The notes under the pieces are model-generated. The model worked only from the letters and a program-made list of their open reading frames with translations, was not told the origin of the DNA and did no database searches. The position numbers were made by a program, and so were the translations under genes. This document shows, one piece after another, positions 33,838 to 42,934 of a stretch of DNA of 64,000 bases (within the stretch, counting starts at the first letter, position 1; each line of letters begins with the position of its first letter). Location: positions 558,001 to 622,000 of the forward strand of contig CBDDIZ010000042.1 of NCBI GenBank assembly GCA_965229305.1. Reading direction: 5' to 3'. This DNA comes from JALHNI01 sp965229305. Lineage in GTDB: Bacteria > Acidobacteriota > Terriglobia > Bryobacterales > Bryobacteraceae.

Positions 33838-36800
33838 ATGCCCCGTCGCGCTACTCCCATCGTTTTGCTAGTTCTTTCACTGGGCACCCTGTACGCTCAA
33901 AACGCATCCCTCGCCGGCCGGGTGACGGATTCGTCGGGCGCGGTGGTGCCGGAAACCAAGGTCTCAGTTCGTAACCCCGCCTCGGGCGCCGTCTTCTCGA
34001 CGGAGACGAGTGCCGAAGGCAACTACTCGCTGCCGGCGATTCCGCCGGGGGCTTATGAAATCGAGTTTTCGAAAAGCGGTTTTGTGACCGTGAAGCAGAC
34101 CGGCCTGGAATTGGCTGTGCAACAGGCTGCGCGTTTGGACGTGGTTTTGAAGGTCGGGACCGTGGCTGAGACGGTAGAAGTGTCGGCCCAGGCGCTGATT
34201 CTCGAAAGTGAGAACGCGACGCTCGGTCAGGTGGTGAGCAACAAGCAGGTGACGGAGTTGCCGCTGTTGGGCCGCAACACTTACGCGCTGGCGATGCTGG
34301 TGCCGGGCGTGCGGCCGAGTTCGGGTGTGAACAATGTGGTGATCGACCAGATTTCGACGGTGTCGTATTCGATCAACGGTATGCGGTCGAACGCGAATGA
34401 GTTTTTGCTGGACGGCGCGCCGAATACGGCGGCGGCGCAGAATCAGCCGGTGATCAACGCGAACCCGGATATGGTGCAGGAGTTCAAGGTTGAAACCAAC
34501 AACTTTAGCGCCGAGTACGGACGGGCGGCGGGTGGCGTGTTCAACGTGGTGACCAAGGGTGGGACGAACGCGCCGCACTTTACGGCGTATGAGTTTTTCC
34601 GTAACGACAAGCTGAATGCGAACGACTGGTTTGCAAATCGCAGCGGCACGGCGCGGGCGCCTTTCCGCTTTAACCAGTTCGGCGGGACGTTCGGCGGGCC
34701 GGTGGTGATTCCGAAGGTTTATAACGGCAAGAACAAGACGTTCTTCTTCGCGAACACGGAGATCGTGAAGTTCGTGCAGGGCATCACGTTCACCGGGACG
34801 CTGCCGGATCCGCGGATGCTGACGGGCGACTTCAGCCAGGCGCGGTTGTCGGATGGCCGGGCGGTAACGATTTACGATCCGTCGACGACGTCGGGGACGA
34901 ACTTTACGCGCACGCCGTTTCCGGGCAACGTGATTCCGTCGAACCGGATCGATCCGGTGGCGCGCAACGTGATGAAGTTTCTGCCGCCGCCGAATCTGGC
35001 GAACGTGACGGCGCTGGGCGTGGTGAACTATACGCGCACCGACGGCAGCCGCGTGGACAAGACTTCGTACAGCTTCCGCGGCGATCACAACTTCTCGGAC
35101 AAGAATCGTTTCTTTGCGCGGTATTCGTACGACGATACGCCGTTCAATCGGGCGCCGGTGTATGGCGAGCAGTATAAGAACATTGCGCCGACGGCGGGGC
35201 CGCAGGTATTTACGCGGTGGAACACGGTGGCAGAAGACACGCACGTGTTCACGCCGACGCTGCTGGCGACGCTGCGCTATTCGGCGACGCGGCTGATCAA
35301 CAACCGGCGGCCGTATTCGGACAACTTCGACATCACGTCGTTGGGTTTGCCGGCTTATATGCGGCAGGGCATGGTGGATCCGCTGTCGTTCCCGGCGATC
35401 ACGATCACGGGTTACAGTGTGGCGGGTTCGGTGCCGAACACGATTGTGGGCGGCCTGATCGGCGCGACGGACCTGATCTCGTTCGGCAATACGACGCAGG
35501 CGGTGCAGGGGACGGTGACGAAGTCGTTCTCGTCGCACACGCTGAAGTTCGGTGGCGAGTATCGGGTGATTGCGTTCAACAATCTGCAGACGGGCGACCA
35601 GGCGACGACGTTCGGGTTCGCGCCGCAGTGGACGCAGGGTCCGAACGCGAACACGTCGAGCGCGGTGGCCGGCTTGGGCCTGGCCACGTTCCTGCTGGGC
35701 ATTCCGTCGGGCCAGGTGAATCCGGCGCCGGCGCTGGCGTTGACCAGCAAGTATTCGGGCTTCTTCATCGCCGATACGTGGCGGGCAACGTCGAAGCTGA
35801 CGGTGAACTGGGGCTTGCGCTGGGAGTATGAAACGCCGCTGACGGACCGTTTCAACCAACTGACGAACTTCGACTTTACGGCGCCTTCGCCGATCAAGGG
35901 CGGCGGGTACAATCCGGTGGGCGGGTTGACGTTTGTGGGCGTGGGCGGCTTATCGCGCGGCAACGTTAATCGCGACACGAACAACTGGGCGCCGCGTTTG
36001 GGTTTGGCGTATCGCTTGAACAGCAAGACGGTGGTGCGGACGGGCGCGGGCTTGTTCTACGCGACGCGGACGGGCATTGGCGGCGGCGCGGGTCCGTTCG
36101 GGACGAGCGGCTTCCAGACGTCGACGACGGTGCTGACGAGCCAGGATGGCGTGAATCCGATTGTGAAGTGGAGCGACCCGTATCCGAACGGCTTCAACCG
36201 GCCTTCGGGGTCGTCGTTGGGTTTGGCGACGCTGGCGGGACAGGGGATCGGCTTCACGGATCGCAGCAATGTGACGCCGGGCTCGGCCCAGTGGAACTTG
36301 AGTGTGCAGCGCGAACTGCTGGGCAAGTTCGTGCTGGAAGTGGGTTATGCGGGCAGCCGCGGCTATCACCTGTCGGAGAACCGGAACTGGAATCAGCTTT
36401 CACCGGAGTATCTGAGCCAGGGGAATGCGTTGCGGACGCTGGTGCCGAATCCGTTCCTGGGCCAGATTGCGGTGGGCACGCTGGCGCAGCCGACGGTGAC
36501 GCGGGCGCAGTTGCTGCGGCCGTACCCGCAGTTTGACGGGGTGACGTCGCAGCAGAGCAGCTGGGCGGCATCGTCGTATCACGCGCTGCTCACGAAGATC
36601 GAGAAGCGGTACGCGAGCGGGTTGAGCATTCTGTTCTCGCATACGTGGTCCAAGCAGATGGATTACGGCGCGGGTCCGTTTGCCGGGGAGACCGTGGGTG
36701 CCTCGAGCATTCAGGACAACTACAACCTGCTGGCGGAATGGAGCCCGTCGACGTTGGACCAGACGCATCGGTTTATCGCGAACGCGGTGTATGAGCTGCC

Positions 36801-37287
36801 GTTCTATAAGACGAAGTCCGGTGTGGCGGGCCGCGTGTTGGGCGGTTGGCAACTGGGCGGAATCTGGAGCGCGTTTACGGGCGGTCCGCTGGGGATCACG
36901 GCAGCGACGAACAATACGTTCTCGCAGGGCGGTGGTCAGCGGCCGAATTGGACGGGCGTGAGCGCGAAGCTGGACAATCCGACGCCGGCGCGTTGGTTCG
37001 ACACGACGCAGTTCTCTAATCCGGCGGCTTACACGTTCGGCAATACGGCGCGGACGTTGGGTGGTCTGCGGAGCGATGGTACGGCGCAGATCGACGCGAC
37101 GTTGACGAAGAACACGCGGATCCTGGAAAAGCTGAATCTGCAGTTCCGGGCGGAGGTGTTCAACCTGACCAACAGTGCCCGCTTCTCCCCGCCGAATCAG
37201 GTGTTCGGCAATGCGCAGTTCGGCATTGTGGCGGCGCAGAACAATCTGCCGCGGATCGTGCAGTTCGGGTTGAAGCTGGTTTACTAA
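33838..37287 (+). CDS. Oar-type TonB-dependent receptor with carboxypeptidase-regulatory-like N-terminal domain
   Basis: About 1149 residues with a signal peptide (LLVLSLGTLYA). The carboxypeptidase regulatory-like domain is at residues about 24-105 (AGRVTDSSGAVVPE). The plug region is at about 115-250 (TELPLLGRNTYALAMLVPG, NNFSAEYGRAAGGVFN). The long beta-barrel ends in aromatic VQFGLKLVY, a C-terminal phenylalanine/tyrosine typical for outer-membrane insertion. Such proteins are abundant in Acidobacteria and import large ligands or glycans. No SusD-like partner is adjacent. The start at 33838 is preferred to 33766, since the extra 24 residues would precede the signal peptide. Confidence 0.92.
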   Translation: MPRRATPIVLLVLSLGTLYAQNASLAGRVTDSSGAVVPETKVSVRNPASGAVFSTETSAEGNYSLPAIPPGAYEIEFSKSGFVTVKQTGLELAVQQAARLDVVLKVGTVAETVEVSAQALILESENATLGQVVSNKQVTELPLLGRNTYALAMLVPGVRPSSGVNNVVIDQISTVSYSINGMRSNANEFLLDGAPNTAAAQNQPVINANPDMVQEFKVETNNFSAEYGRAAGGVFNVVTKGGTNAPHFTAYEFFRNDKLNANDWFANRSGTARAPFRFNQFGGTFGGPVVIPKVYNGKNKTFFFANTEIVKFVQGITFTGTLPDPRMLTGDFSQARLSDGRAVTIYDPSTTSGTNFTRTPFPGNVIPSNRIDPVARNVMKFLPPPNLANVTALGVVNYTRTDGSRVDKTSYSFRGDHNFSDKNRFFARYSYDDTPFNRAPVYGEQYKNIAPTAGPQVFTRWNTVAEDTHVFTPTLLATLRYSATRLINNRRPYSDNFDITSLGLPAYMRQGMVDPLSFPAITITGYSVAGSVPNTIVGGLIGATDLISFGNTTQAVQGTVTKSFSSHTLKFGGEYRVIAFNNLQTGDQATTFGFAPQWTQGPNANTSSAVAGLGLATFLLGIPSGQVNPAPALALTSKYSGFFIADTWRATSKLTVNWGLRWEYETPLTDRFNQLTNFDFTAPSPIKGGGYNPVGGLTFVGVGGLSRGNVNRDTNNWAPRLGLAYRLNSKTVVRTGAGLFYATRTGIGGGAGPFGTSGFQTSTTVLTSQDGVNPIVKWSDPYPNGFNRPSGSSLGLATLAGQGIGFTDRSNVTPGSAQWNLSVQRELLGKFVLEVGYAGSRGYHLSENRNWNQLSPEYLSQGNALRTLVPNPFLGQIAVGTLAQPTVTRAQLLRPYPQFDGVTSQQSSWAASSYHALLTKIEKRYASGLSILFSHTWSKQMDYGAGPFAGETVGASSIQDNYNLLAEWSPSTLDQTHRFIANAVYELPFYKTKSGVAGRVLGGWQLGGIWSAFTGGPLGITAATNNTFSQGGGQRPNWTGVSAKLDNPTPARWFDTTQFSNPAAYTFGNTARTLGGLRSDGTAQIDATLTKNTRILEKLNLQFRAEVFNLTNSARFSPPNQVFGNAQFGIVAAQNNLPRIVQFGLKLVY

Positions 37288-37307
37288 GGGACTGGTGAAC
37301 CGCGAGG

Positions 37308-37340
37308 AAGGGCGAGCCGAGAGGCTCGCCCTTTTTGTTT
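37308..37340 (+). terminator. Intrinsic terminator of the TonB-dependent receptor gene
   Basis: A perfect 10-bp G+C-rich stem (37309-37318 with 37323-37332, loop GAGA) followed by TTTTTGTTT. It begins 21 bases after the stop codon. On the minus strand the flank is not T-rich, so it serves the receptor gene only. Confidence 0.9.
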
Positions 37341-38169
37341 AGATGGCGCGTTTGCGGATGGAGACGCCGCCGTTCCGGGTGACGACGCGGATGGGAGCGC
37401 CGCCGGAGCCGATGTTGAACTCAAGGTTCTGGCTGCGGTGGAGGTCGCCGGAGAGGGTGACGGGGAATTCGGTACGGAGGCCGCCGTTGACGGTGCTGGC
37501 GAGGATCCTGGCGGAGTAGTTCATGGGGAGTTGGAGATTGACGCCGCCGTTGGTGGTTTGGGCGTCCAGGCCGACGCCGTGCCAGCGGTCACCGGCCATG
37601 ACGACGTTGACGCCTCCGTTCTTGGTTTCGCCGCGGACGTTGCCGCCCAAGCGGGCGAGATTCACGCCGCCGTTGACGGTGGCGTAGGTGATGTCACCTT
37701 CGACGTCTTCAAGGTGGATGCCGCCGTTGGTGGTGGTGGCGCGGAGGTCGATGTGGTGGGGGACGAAGACTTCGTAGCTGACGCTCCAGCCGCGGTTGTT
37801 GGCGGGGTGATGGTCCGGGCCGGTAGCGGTGACGCGGCCGGCGCCGGCTTGAAGGTTGACTTGCCCGGCGAGGGTTTTCGCTTCACTCGCGGTGGGGGCG
37901 TGGGCGTCAATGCGGGCGCGGACGAGGATCTCCTGGCGATTCCAGCCACGAACGGCGACGCCACCGTTGGGAGCGGCGAGCACCTCAAGACGCTGGGTGG
38001 CGGGTAAGCGGGACTCCCGGATTTCGCACGAGTGTTCCGACCCGCGGCTGCGGTTCAAGGACTCGCAGCGGAGGGTGACCTCAGTGTTTTCCTGAAACTG
38101 TCCGAAAGCGGGAATTGCCATGACCAAAACTGGGACAGCAAAAAGCGCCGTGCTAGGGGTAAGCTTCAT
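37339..38169 (-). CDS. Exported DUF4097-like repeat protein
   Basis: About 276 residues with a signal peptide (FAVPVLVMAIPAFG). The rest contains recurring NGGV/NGGI steps roughly every 20 residues (TTNGGIHLE, TVNGGVNL, KNGGVNVV, TTNGGVNLQ, TVNGGLRTE, RNGGVSIR), the pattern of the right-handed beta-helix of DUF4097 proteins. A surface or periplasmic role is likely. The ATG at 38169 follows AAGGAG at 7 bases, so the longer frame from 38193 is rejected. Three cysteines near the N-terminus may form a disulfide. Confidence 0.85.
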   Translation of the reverse strand: MKLTPSTALFAVPVLVMAIPAFGQFQENTEVTLRCESLNRSRGSEHSCEIRESRLPATQRLEVLAAPNGGVAVRGWNRQEILVRARIDAHAPTASEAKTLAGQVNLQAGAGRVTATGPDHHPANNRGWSVSYEVFVPHHIDLRATTTNGGIHLEDVEGDITYATVNGGVNLARLGGNVRGETKNGGVNVVMAGDRWHGVGLDAQTTNGGVNLQLPMNYSARILASTVNGGLRTEFPVTLSGDLHRSQNLEFNIGSGGAPIRVVTRNGGVSIRKRAI

Positions 38170-38250
38170 GGGTACACTCCTTATGTGGCTCAATAGACGA
38201 GACCTGGCCGTGGAAGGTTAGGCTCGTGGGGCCGAGAAGCTGCAATTTTC

Positions 38251-39807
38251 ATGCCGTTGCATTGCGATTTTTTGATTATTGGCGCCGGAGTCGCGGGACT
38301 GCGCGCAGCCATCGAGTTAGCGCCGTTGGGTAAGGTGCTGGTGCTGACGAAGGATTCGTTGAAGGAATCGTCGTCGGAGTACGCGCAGGGCGGCATTGCG
38401 GCCGCGCTGGCGGCGGACGACCAGACGGAACTGCACGAGCAGGACACGATTGCGGCCGGCGACGGACTTTGCGACGTGGCCGCGGTGCGGACGCTGGTGA
38501 CCGAAGGTCCGGCGGCGATCGAAGAATTGATTGCGTGGGGCGCGGGATTCGACCGTGACGGGGCGGACTTGTTGTTTGCCCGCGAGGGCGCGCACTCGCG
38601 CAGCCGGATTCTGCATGCGCAGGGTGATTCGACGGGAAGAGAACTGGCGCGGACGTTGTACTGGAAGGCGGCGACGTTCCCGAATGTGGAGTTCCGCCGG
38701 TTTGCGGCGATGACGGATCTGCTGGTGGACGACAACGGGGCGGTGGCCGGGGCGGTGGTGTTTGACCAGCGCGGGCAGGAGTCGATTCCGGTGTACGCGC
38801 GGGGCGTGCTGCTGGCGACCGGAGGTTTGGGGCGCGTGTTTTCGGACACGACGAATCCGGATGTGGCGACGGGCGATGGCGTGGCGACGGCGTTTCGGGC
38901 CGGGGCGGACATCTCGGATCTCGAGTTTGTGCAGTTTCACCCGACGGCGTTGAGCTTGCCGGGCGCGCCGCGCTTTCTGCTGTCGGAAGCGTTGCGGGGC
39001 GATGGCGCGATCCTGCGGAATTCGAAGGGCGAGCAGTTCATGCAGCGGTATCATCCGCTGGGCGATCTGGCGCCGCGCGATGTGGTGGCGCGGGCGATCG
39101 TGATGGAGATGCGCACGACGGGCGGGCAGGTGTTTCTCGATCTGACGCATTTGGGCGCGGATCACGTACGGGTGCGCTTTCCGCGCATCTACGAGACGTG
39201 TTTGCTGTTCGGCATTGATCTGGGACGGCAACAGGCGCCGGTGCATCCGGCGGCGCATTACGCGATGGGCGGCGTGCTGACGGACTTGAACGGCCAGACG
39301 TCAGTGGAGCGGTTGTTTGCGGCGGGCGAGGCGGCGTGCACGGGCGTGCACGGGGCGAATCGGCTGGCGAGCAATTCGCTGCTGGAGGGTGTGGTGTTCG
39401 GCGAGCGCGTGGGCAAGGTGATGGCGAGCTTGAGCGCGCGGCCGGGTCCGGCGGAGCTCGACTTGCCGGAGAATCGGTTCCCGGAGATTTCGCAGGTGGA
39501 ATTGCGACGGATGGCGTGGGAACACTGCGGCATCGTGCGCGACGGCACAGGCTTGCAAACCGTGGTGGATACGCTGGGCAACGTGGGGCATTCGCGGCGA
39601 GCGAATGTGTCGCGGCTGGACTTCGATACGCGCAGCATCGATGAGGTGTTGCGGATTCTGGCGCTGTGCGCGAAGGCGCGCGAGGAAAGCCGGGGCGGTC
39701 ACTTCCGCACCGACTTCCCGATGAAGGACGACGTCCACTTCCGCAAGCATTCGGTGGTGGCTCGCCACCGCGGTGTGCGGTTTGTGGATCAGGTGAATCC
39801 GCTGTAG
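38251..39807 (+). CDS. nadB: L-aspartate oxidase (quinolinate synthase B)
   Basis: A 518-residue FAD enzyme. The dinucleotide site is FLIIGAGVAGLRAAIEL. The succinate dehydrogenase-like signatures SSSEYAQGGIAAAL, REGAHSRSRILHAQGDSTG, LEFVQFHPTAL and HYAMGGVLTDLNG are complete, with C-terminal helical domain. It oxidises aspartate to iminoaspartate, the first step of NAD synthesis. nadA and nadC are not in the window. No clear ribosome binding site precedes the ATG. Confidence 0.95.
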   Translation: MPLHCDFLIIGAGVAGLRAAIELAPLGKVLVLTKDSLKESSSEYAQGGIAAALAADDQTELHEQDTIAAGDGLCDVAAVRTLVTEGPAAIEELIAWGAGFDRDGADLLFAREGAHSRSRILHAQGDSTGRELARTLYWKAATFPNVEFRRFAAMTDLLVDDNGAVAGAVVFDQRGQESIPVYARGVLLATGGLGRVFSDTTNPDVATGDGVATAFRAGADISDLEFVQFHPTALSLPGAPRFLLSEALRGDGAILRNSKGEQFMQRYHPLGDLAPRDVVARAIVMEMRTTGGQVFLDLTHLGADHVRVRFPRIYETCLLFGIDLGRQQAPVHPAAHYAMGGVLTDLNGQTSVERLFAAGEAACTGVHGANRLASNSLLEGVVFGERVGKVMASLSARPGPAELDLPENRFPEISQVELRRMAWEHCGIVRDGTGLQTVVDTLGNVGHSRRANVSRLDFDTRSIDEVLRILALCAKAREESRGGHFRTDFPMKDDVHFRKHSVVARHRGVRFVDQVNPL

Positions 39808-39808
39808 C

Positions 39809-40834
39809 TCACTCGCGCTGACGATCGCGGTTGAGCCGTTTGAGCGATTGGTGGACGGACTTCCACCGGCGTTTTTCTGCGAGGCGGGCACGAGGGTCGG
39901 CTTCCCGTTCCAGGTGCGCGAGTTCGCGTTGGAGTTTGAGGTAGCTTTGCCAGCGGCCGGGGTCGACGTGGCCAGCGACGGCGCAGCCAGGTTCGCCCTG
40001 ATGGCGGCAGTCGCGGAAGCGGCAAGCGGCGGCCAGCTCAGCGACGTCATCGAAGGCGTGGTCGAGCGAGGCGGCATCGCCCCAGAGTTGGAGCTCGCGT
40101 AAGCCGGGCGAGTCCATGAGCAGCCAGCCGAGTTCGAGGGGAATCAATTCGCGATGCGTGGTGGTGTGGCGTCCGCGCGAGTCATGTTCGCGGACGGGCT
40201 GGGTGCGGTAAGCGTCGTAGCCGCGGAGACGGTTAGCGATGGTGGACTTGCCGGCACCGGAAGAGCCTAAGAGGATCGCGGTTTCGCCGGGCTCCAGATG
40301 CGCGGTGAGTTGGGCGAGGCCGGTGCCGTGGAGGGCGCTTAAGGCGACGGTGGGGGCGAGTTGTTCGCAAGCGGCGAGGGGCTCGGTAAGGTCCGGGCAG
40401 AGATCGGCTTTGTTGAGGACGATGATGGGGCGGGTGCCGCTCGCGTGCGCGAGGTACAGGTAGCGCTCAAGGCGGCGGAGGTTGTAGTCGTGGTCAAGCC
40501 CCATGACGAGGAGGGCGACGTCGGCATTGGCGGCGATGACCTGGGGACGGGTGGCGCGTCCGGGGTCGCGACGAACGAGCTCGGTGCGGCGGGGCAGGAT
40601 CGCTTCGAGGCGTTCGGCATCCGGGGAGAGCAGCACCCAGTCGCCGGTGACGGGCCAGTCCTCGCCGTGGCGGAGCTTGCCTCCGGCGGGGACGAGGTGC
40701 TCGCCTTCAGCGGTGAAGACGAGAAAGAGATCGCGATGGGCCACGCGAACGCGGCCGGGAATGAAGGCGGAGGCGAACGGCGCAAATACGCCGTCCCAAT
40801 GGGCGTTCCAGCCCATTTCTTGCAACAAAAACAT
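39809..40834 (-). CDS. rsgA: RsgA, circularly permuted small-subunit biogenesis GTPase
   Basis: About 341 residues. The G motifs are in the permuted order: G4 NKADL, then G1 GSSGAGKST, then G3 DSPGLRE. The C-terminal zinc finger has C in ACRFRDCRH and GEPGC. It checks 30S subunits in late maturation. The start at 40834 (MFLLQEMGWN) is preferred to 40870, which adds 12 unrelated residues. The stop faces the nadB stop. Confidence 0.93.
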   Translation of the reverse strand: MFLLQEMGWNAHWDGVFAPFASAFIPGRVRVAHRDLFLVFTAEGEHLVPAGGKLRHGEDWPVTGDWVLLSPDAERLEAILPRRTELVRRDPGRATRPQVIAANADVALLVMGLDHDYNLRRLERYLYLAHASGTRPIIVLNKADLCPDLTEPLAACEQLAPTVALSALHGTGLAQLTAHLEPGETAILLGSSGAGKSTIANRLRGYDAYRTQPVREHDSRGRHTTTHRELIPLELGWLLMDSPGLRELQLWGDAASLDHAFDDVAELAAACRFRDCRHQGEPGCAVAGHVDPGRWQSYLKLQRELAHLEREADPRARLAEKRRWKSVHQSLKRLNRDRQRE

Positions 40835-40946
40835 TGGGGAGATCCTCAGGGGACACGTCGACTGCAGCACGCGGGGAGCGTGCGGGGCGCAGGAGCGTTA
40901 GCTGAGGACAATGGGCGTCAGAGGCAAGTCATAGAATAGCATCGGA

Positions 40947-41303
40947 GTGATGAACGAGGATCATATCGGACGAGTGCGCCGGATTTGTCTGGCGCTGCCG
41001 GAGACGATGGAGAAGCTTTCGCACGGAGAGCCGACATTCTTTGCGCGGAAGCGCGTGTTCTGCATGTTCGCGAACAATCACCATGGGGATGGTCATGTGG
41101 CGGTGTGGATTCCGGCGGAGCCGGGAGCGCAGGCAACGTTGATCCAAAGCGATCCGCAGACTTACTTTCGTCCGCCCTATGTGGGCGTGAAGGGTTGGGT
41201 GGGGATTGAGCTGGCGCGGGTGAGTGACGAAGATTTGGCCGTGCACATACATGAGGCGCATCGTTTGATGGCGCCGCCGAAGAAGCGAGGAATTGGGCCA
41301 TGA
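40947..41303 (+). CDS. MmcQ/YjbR family protein
   Basis: A 118-residue CyaY-like fold. Family features are CLALPETMEKLSHGEPTFF, FCMFANNHHGD, GWVGIELARV and the closing HRLMAPPK. These proteins are often called DNA binding, with weak experimental support. The stop overlaps the next start by four bases (ATGA), so translation is coupled to the HEAT/Sel1 protein. Confidence 0.85.
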   Translation: MMNEDHIGRVRRICLALPETMEKLSHGEPTFFARKRVFCMFANNHHGDGHVAVWIPAEPGAQATLIQSDPQTYFRPPYVGVKGWVGIELARVSDEDLAVHIHEAHRLMAPPKKRGIGP

Positions 41304-42931
41304 AGACGATGATGCTGGGAATGTTGATGGTGTGGGCGGCGTTGGCCGCCACCGAGGCGAAGCTCGAGTATACGCAGGCGTCGACGAAGACGATCGTGGA
41401 CTTTGCGTACGAGGCGCCGGCGGGACTGGCGGCGGCCAGCACGCGCGATCCGCTGCAGCAGGTGGGGCTGATTCTGTGTTTTCCGGAGCATGACCGGCCG
41501 ACGGGCGATGAGATTTATCCGGTGCGCGAGTCCTTGCGGCGGCAGGGGCTGAGCGAGCAGTATGTGCTGATCGGCGTGCATCCGCAGGCGCAGAAGTTTG
41601 GTGACGCGGATCATGAGCCGATCCGGCGGGTGATCGAGTGGGCGAAGAAGCAGTATCCGGTGAATCCGCGCCGCATTTACATGTACGGCAAGGGCGAGGG
41701 CGCGAAGATCTCGGGCGAGTTCGGGACGCAGAACGCAGGGCTGATCACGGCGGCGGTGACGTATAGCTGGGGCTGGTGGAAGATTCCGGCCGACAGCGTG
41801 CAGCCGCCGGAACTGGCGCCGAGCTACTACATGGTGCTGGGCATGCGCGATCTGCTGACGCATCTGCAGACGGTGCGTGATACCTACAGCCGGATGAACG
41901 AGAAGGGCTACGACATCATCTTCCGCGAGTTCGATGAGTTGGGCGCGCGGACGTATCATCCGCCGAGCAACGACGATGGGCTGGCGTGGGCGTTGCGGCA
42001 TCGCAACAAGAACGTGTCGCCGACACCGGAGGAGATGGCTTTGCTGAAGGAGCAGACGACGCAGGACGCTTACTTCAAGAACTTCGCGCTGGTGGGCGGA
42101 ACTCCGGCAAGCTTGATTCTCGGTAAGTTGATCGGCTCACCGAACGCGAAGATCCGGGCGGCGGCCGTGGCGACTTGCGCGGAGATGATTTGCGAGGAGG
42201 GGACGCTGTCGCTGCTGGAGAAGACGTTGGTGGATTCGGACGCCAAGGTGCGCGCGGCGACGTTGCGGACGCTGGCGATGAATGCCAACTGGCGGTCGCC
42301 CGCGGCGCAGAAGGTGCTGATCGATTACGTGAAGGCGCCGAAGGATCCGCTGGATCGCAAGGGCGCGATCGATGCGCTGGCGTTTGCGGTGCGCTATCAG
42401 GTGAAGGGCGTGCGGCAGGATCCGGCGATGTTCGAGACGTTCGTGGGCTTGTTGCAGGACAGCGATGAAGAGGCGCGGACGATGGCGGCGAATGTGCTGG
42501 CGCCGATTCGCGATAAAGACTTCCGCGGCGATCTGGGGCGTAAGGAGTTGAAGGAGCCCGAGGGCGGGTGGACGGCTTGGCTGCAGGGGATCAAGGCGAA
42601 GCAGCTGGGCTATCGGCAGGATTACGCGGTGTGCGAGCAGGGTCCGGGGGAGGGGGCGGTGAAGCTGTTCTGCGAGGGCCGCAAGACCGGGAAGAATCGT
42701 GCGGCGTCGTTTGCCAAGACGAAGGAAGCCGCGGAGATGGGTTATGCGCCGGCGCAGGCGATGTTGGGGATGATGTACGCCAACGGCAGTGGGACGCAGC
42801 AGGATTACAAAGAAGCCGCGGGGTGGTGGCAGAAGGCGGCGGACCAGGGTCATGCGTTAGCGGCGCAGAATCTGGCGCGGGTGCCGGGCCGGCGCGCGGC
42901 ACAGGTGCCCCCGCCCGCACCAGTAAAATGA
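41300..42931 (+). CDS. Secreted chimera: pseudo-alpha/beta-hydrolase, HEAT-like repeats and Sel1 repeat
   Basis: A 543-residue protein with a signal peptide (LMVWAALAATEA). Residues about 20-245 look like an alpha/beta hydrolase of the PHB-depolymerase or dienelactone type. At the nucleophile elbow, YGKGEGA stands where GxSxG is expected, so the serine is missing. Residues about 255-420 form HEAT-like helical pairs (IRAAAVATCAEMI, VRAATLRTLAM, ARTMAANVLAP). A Sel1-type repeat (AEMGYAPAQAMLGMMYANGSG, WWQKAADQGHALA) closes the protein. A non-catalytic, protein-binding role is more likely than an esterase. Confidence 0.7.
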   Translation: MKTMMLGMLMVWAALAATEAKLEYTQASTKTIVDFAYEAPAGLAAASTRDPLQQVGLILCFPEHDRPTGDEIYPVRESLRRQGLSEQYVLIGVHPQAQKFGDADHEPIRRVIEWAKKQYPVNPRRIYMYGKGEGAKISGEFGTQNAGLITAAVTYSWGWWKIPADSVQPPELAPSYYMVLGMRDLLTHLQTVRDTYSRMNEKGYDIIFREFDELGARTYHPPSNDDGLAWALRHRNKNVSPTPEEMALLKEQTTQDAYFKNFALVGGTPASLILGKLIGSPNAKIRAAAVATCAEMICEEGTLSLLEKTLVDSDAKVRAATLRTLAMNANWRSPAAQKVLIDYVKAPKDPLDRKGAIDALAFAVRYQVKGVRQDPAMFETFVGLLQDSDEEARTMAANVLAPIRDKDFRGDLGRKELKEPEGGWTAWLQGIKAKQLGYRQDYAVCEQGPGEGAVKLFCEGRKTGKNRAASFAKTKEAAEMGYAPAQAMLGMMYANGSGTQQDYKEAAGWWQKAADQGHALAAQNLARVPGRRAAQVPPPAPVK

Positions 42932-42934
42932 GGC

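Noticed and set aside
33964..35859. Minus-strand frame of 631 codons opposite the TonB-dependent receptor
   Set aside because: Arg/His-rich mirror frame with no motif, opposite an intact gene.
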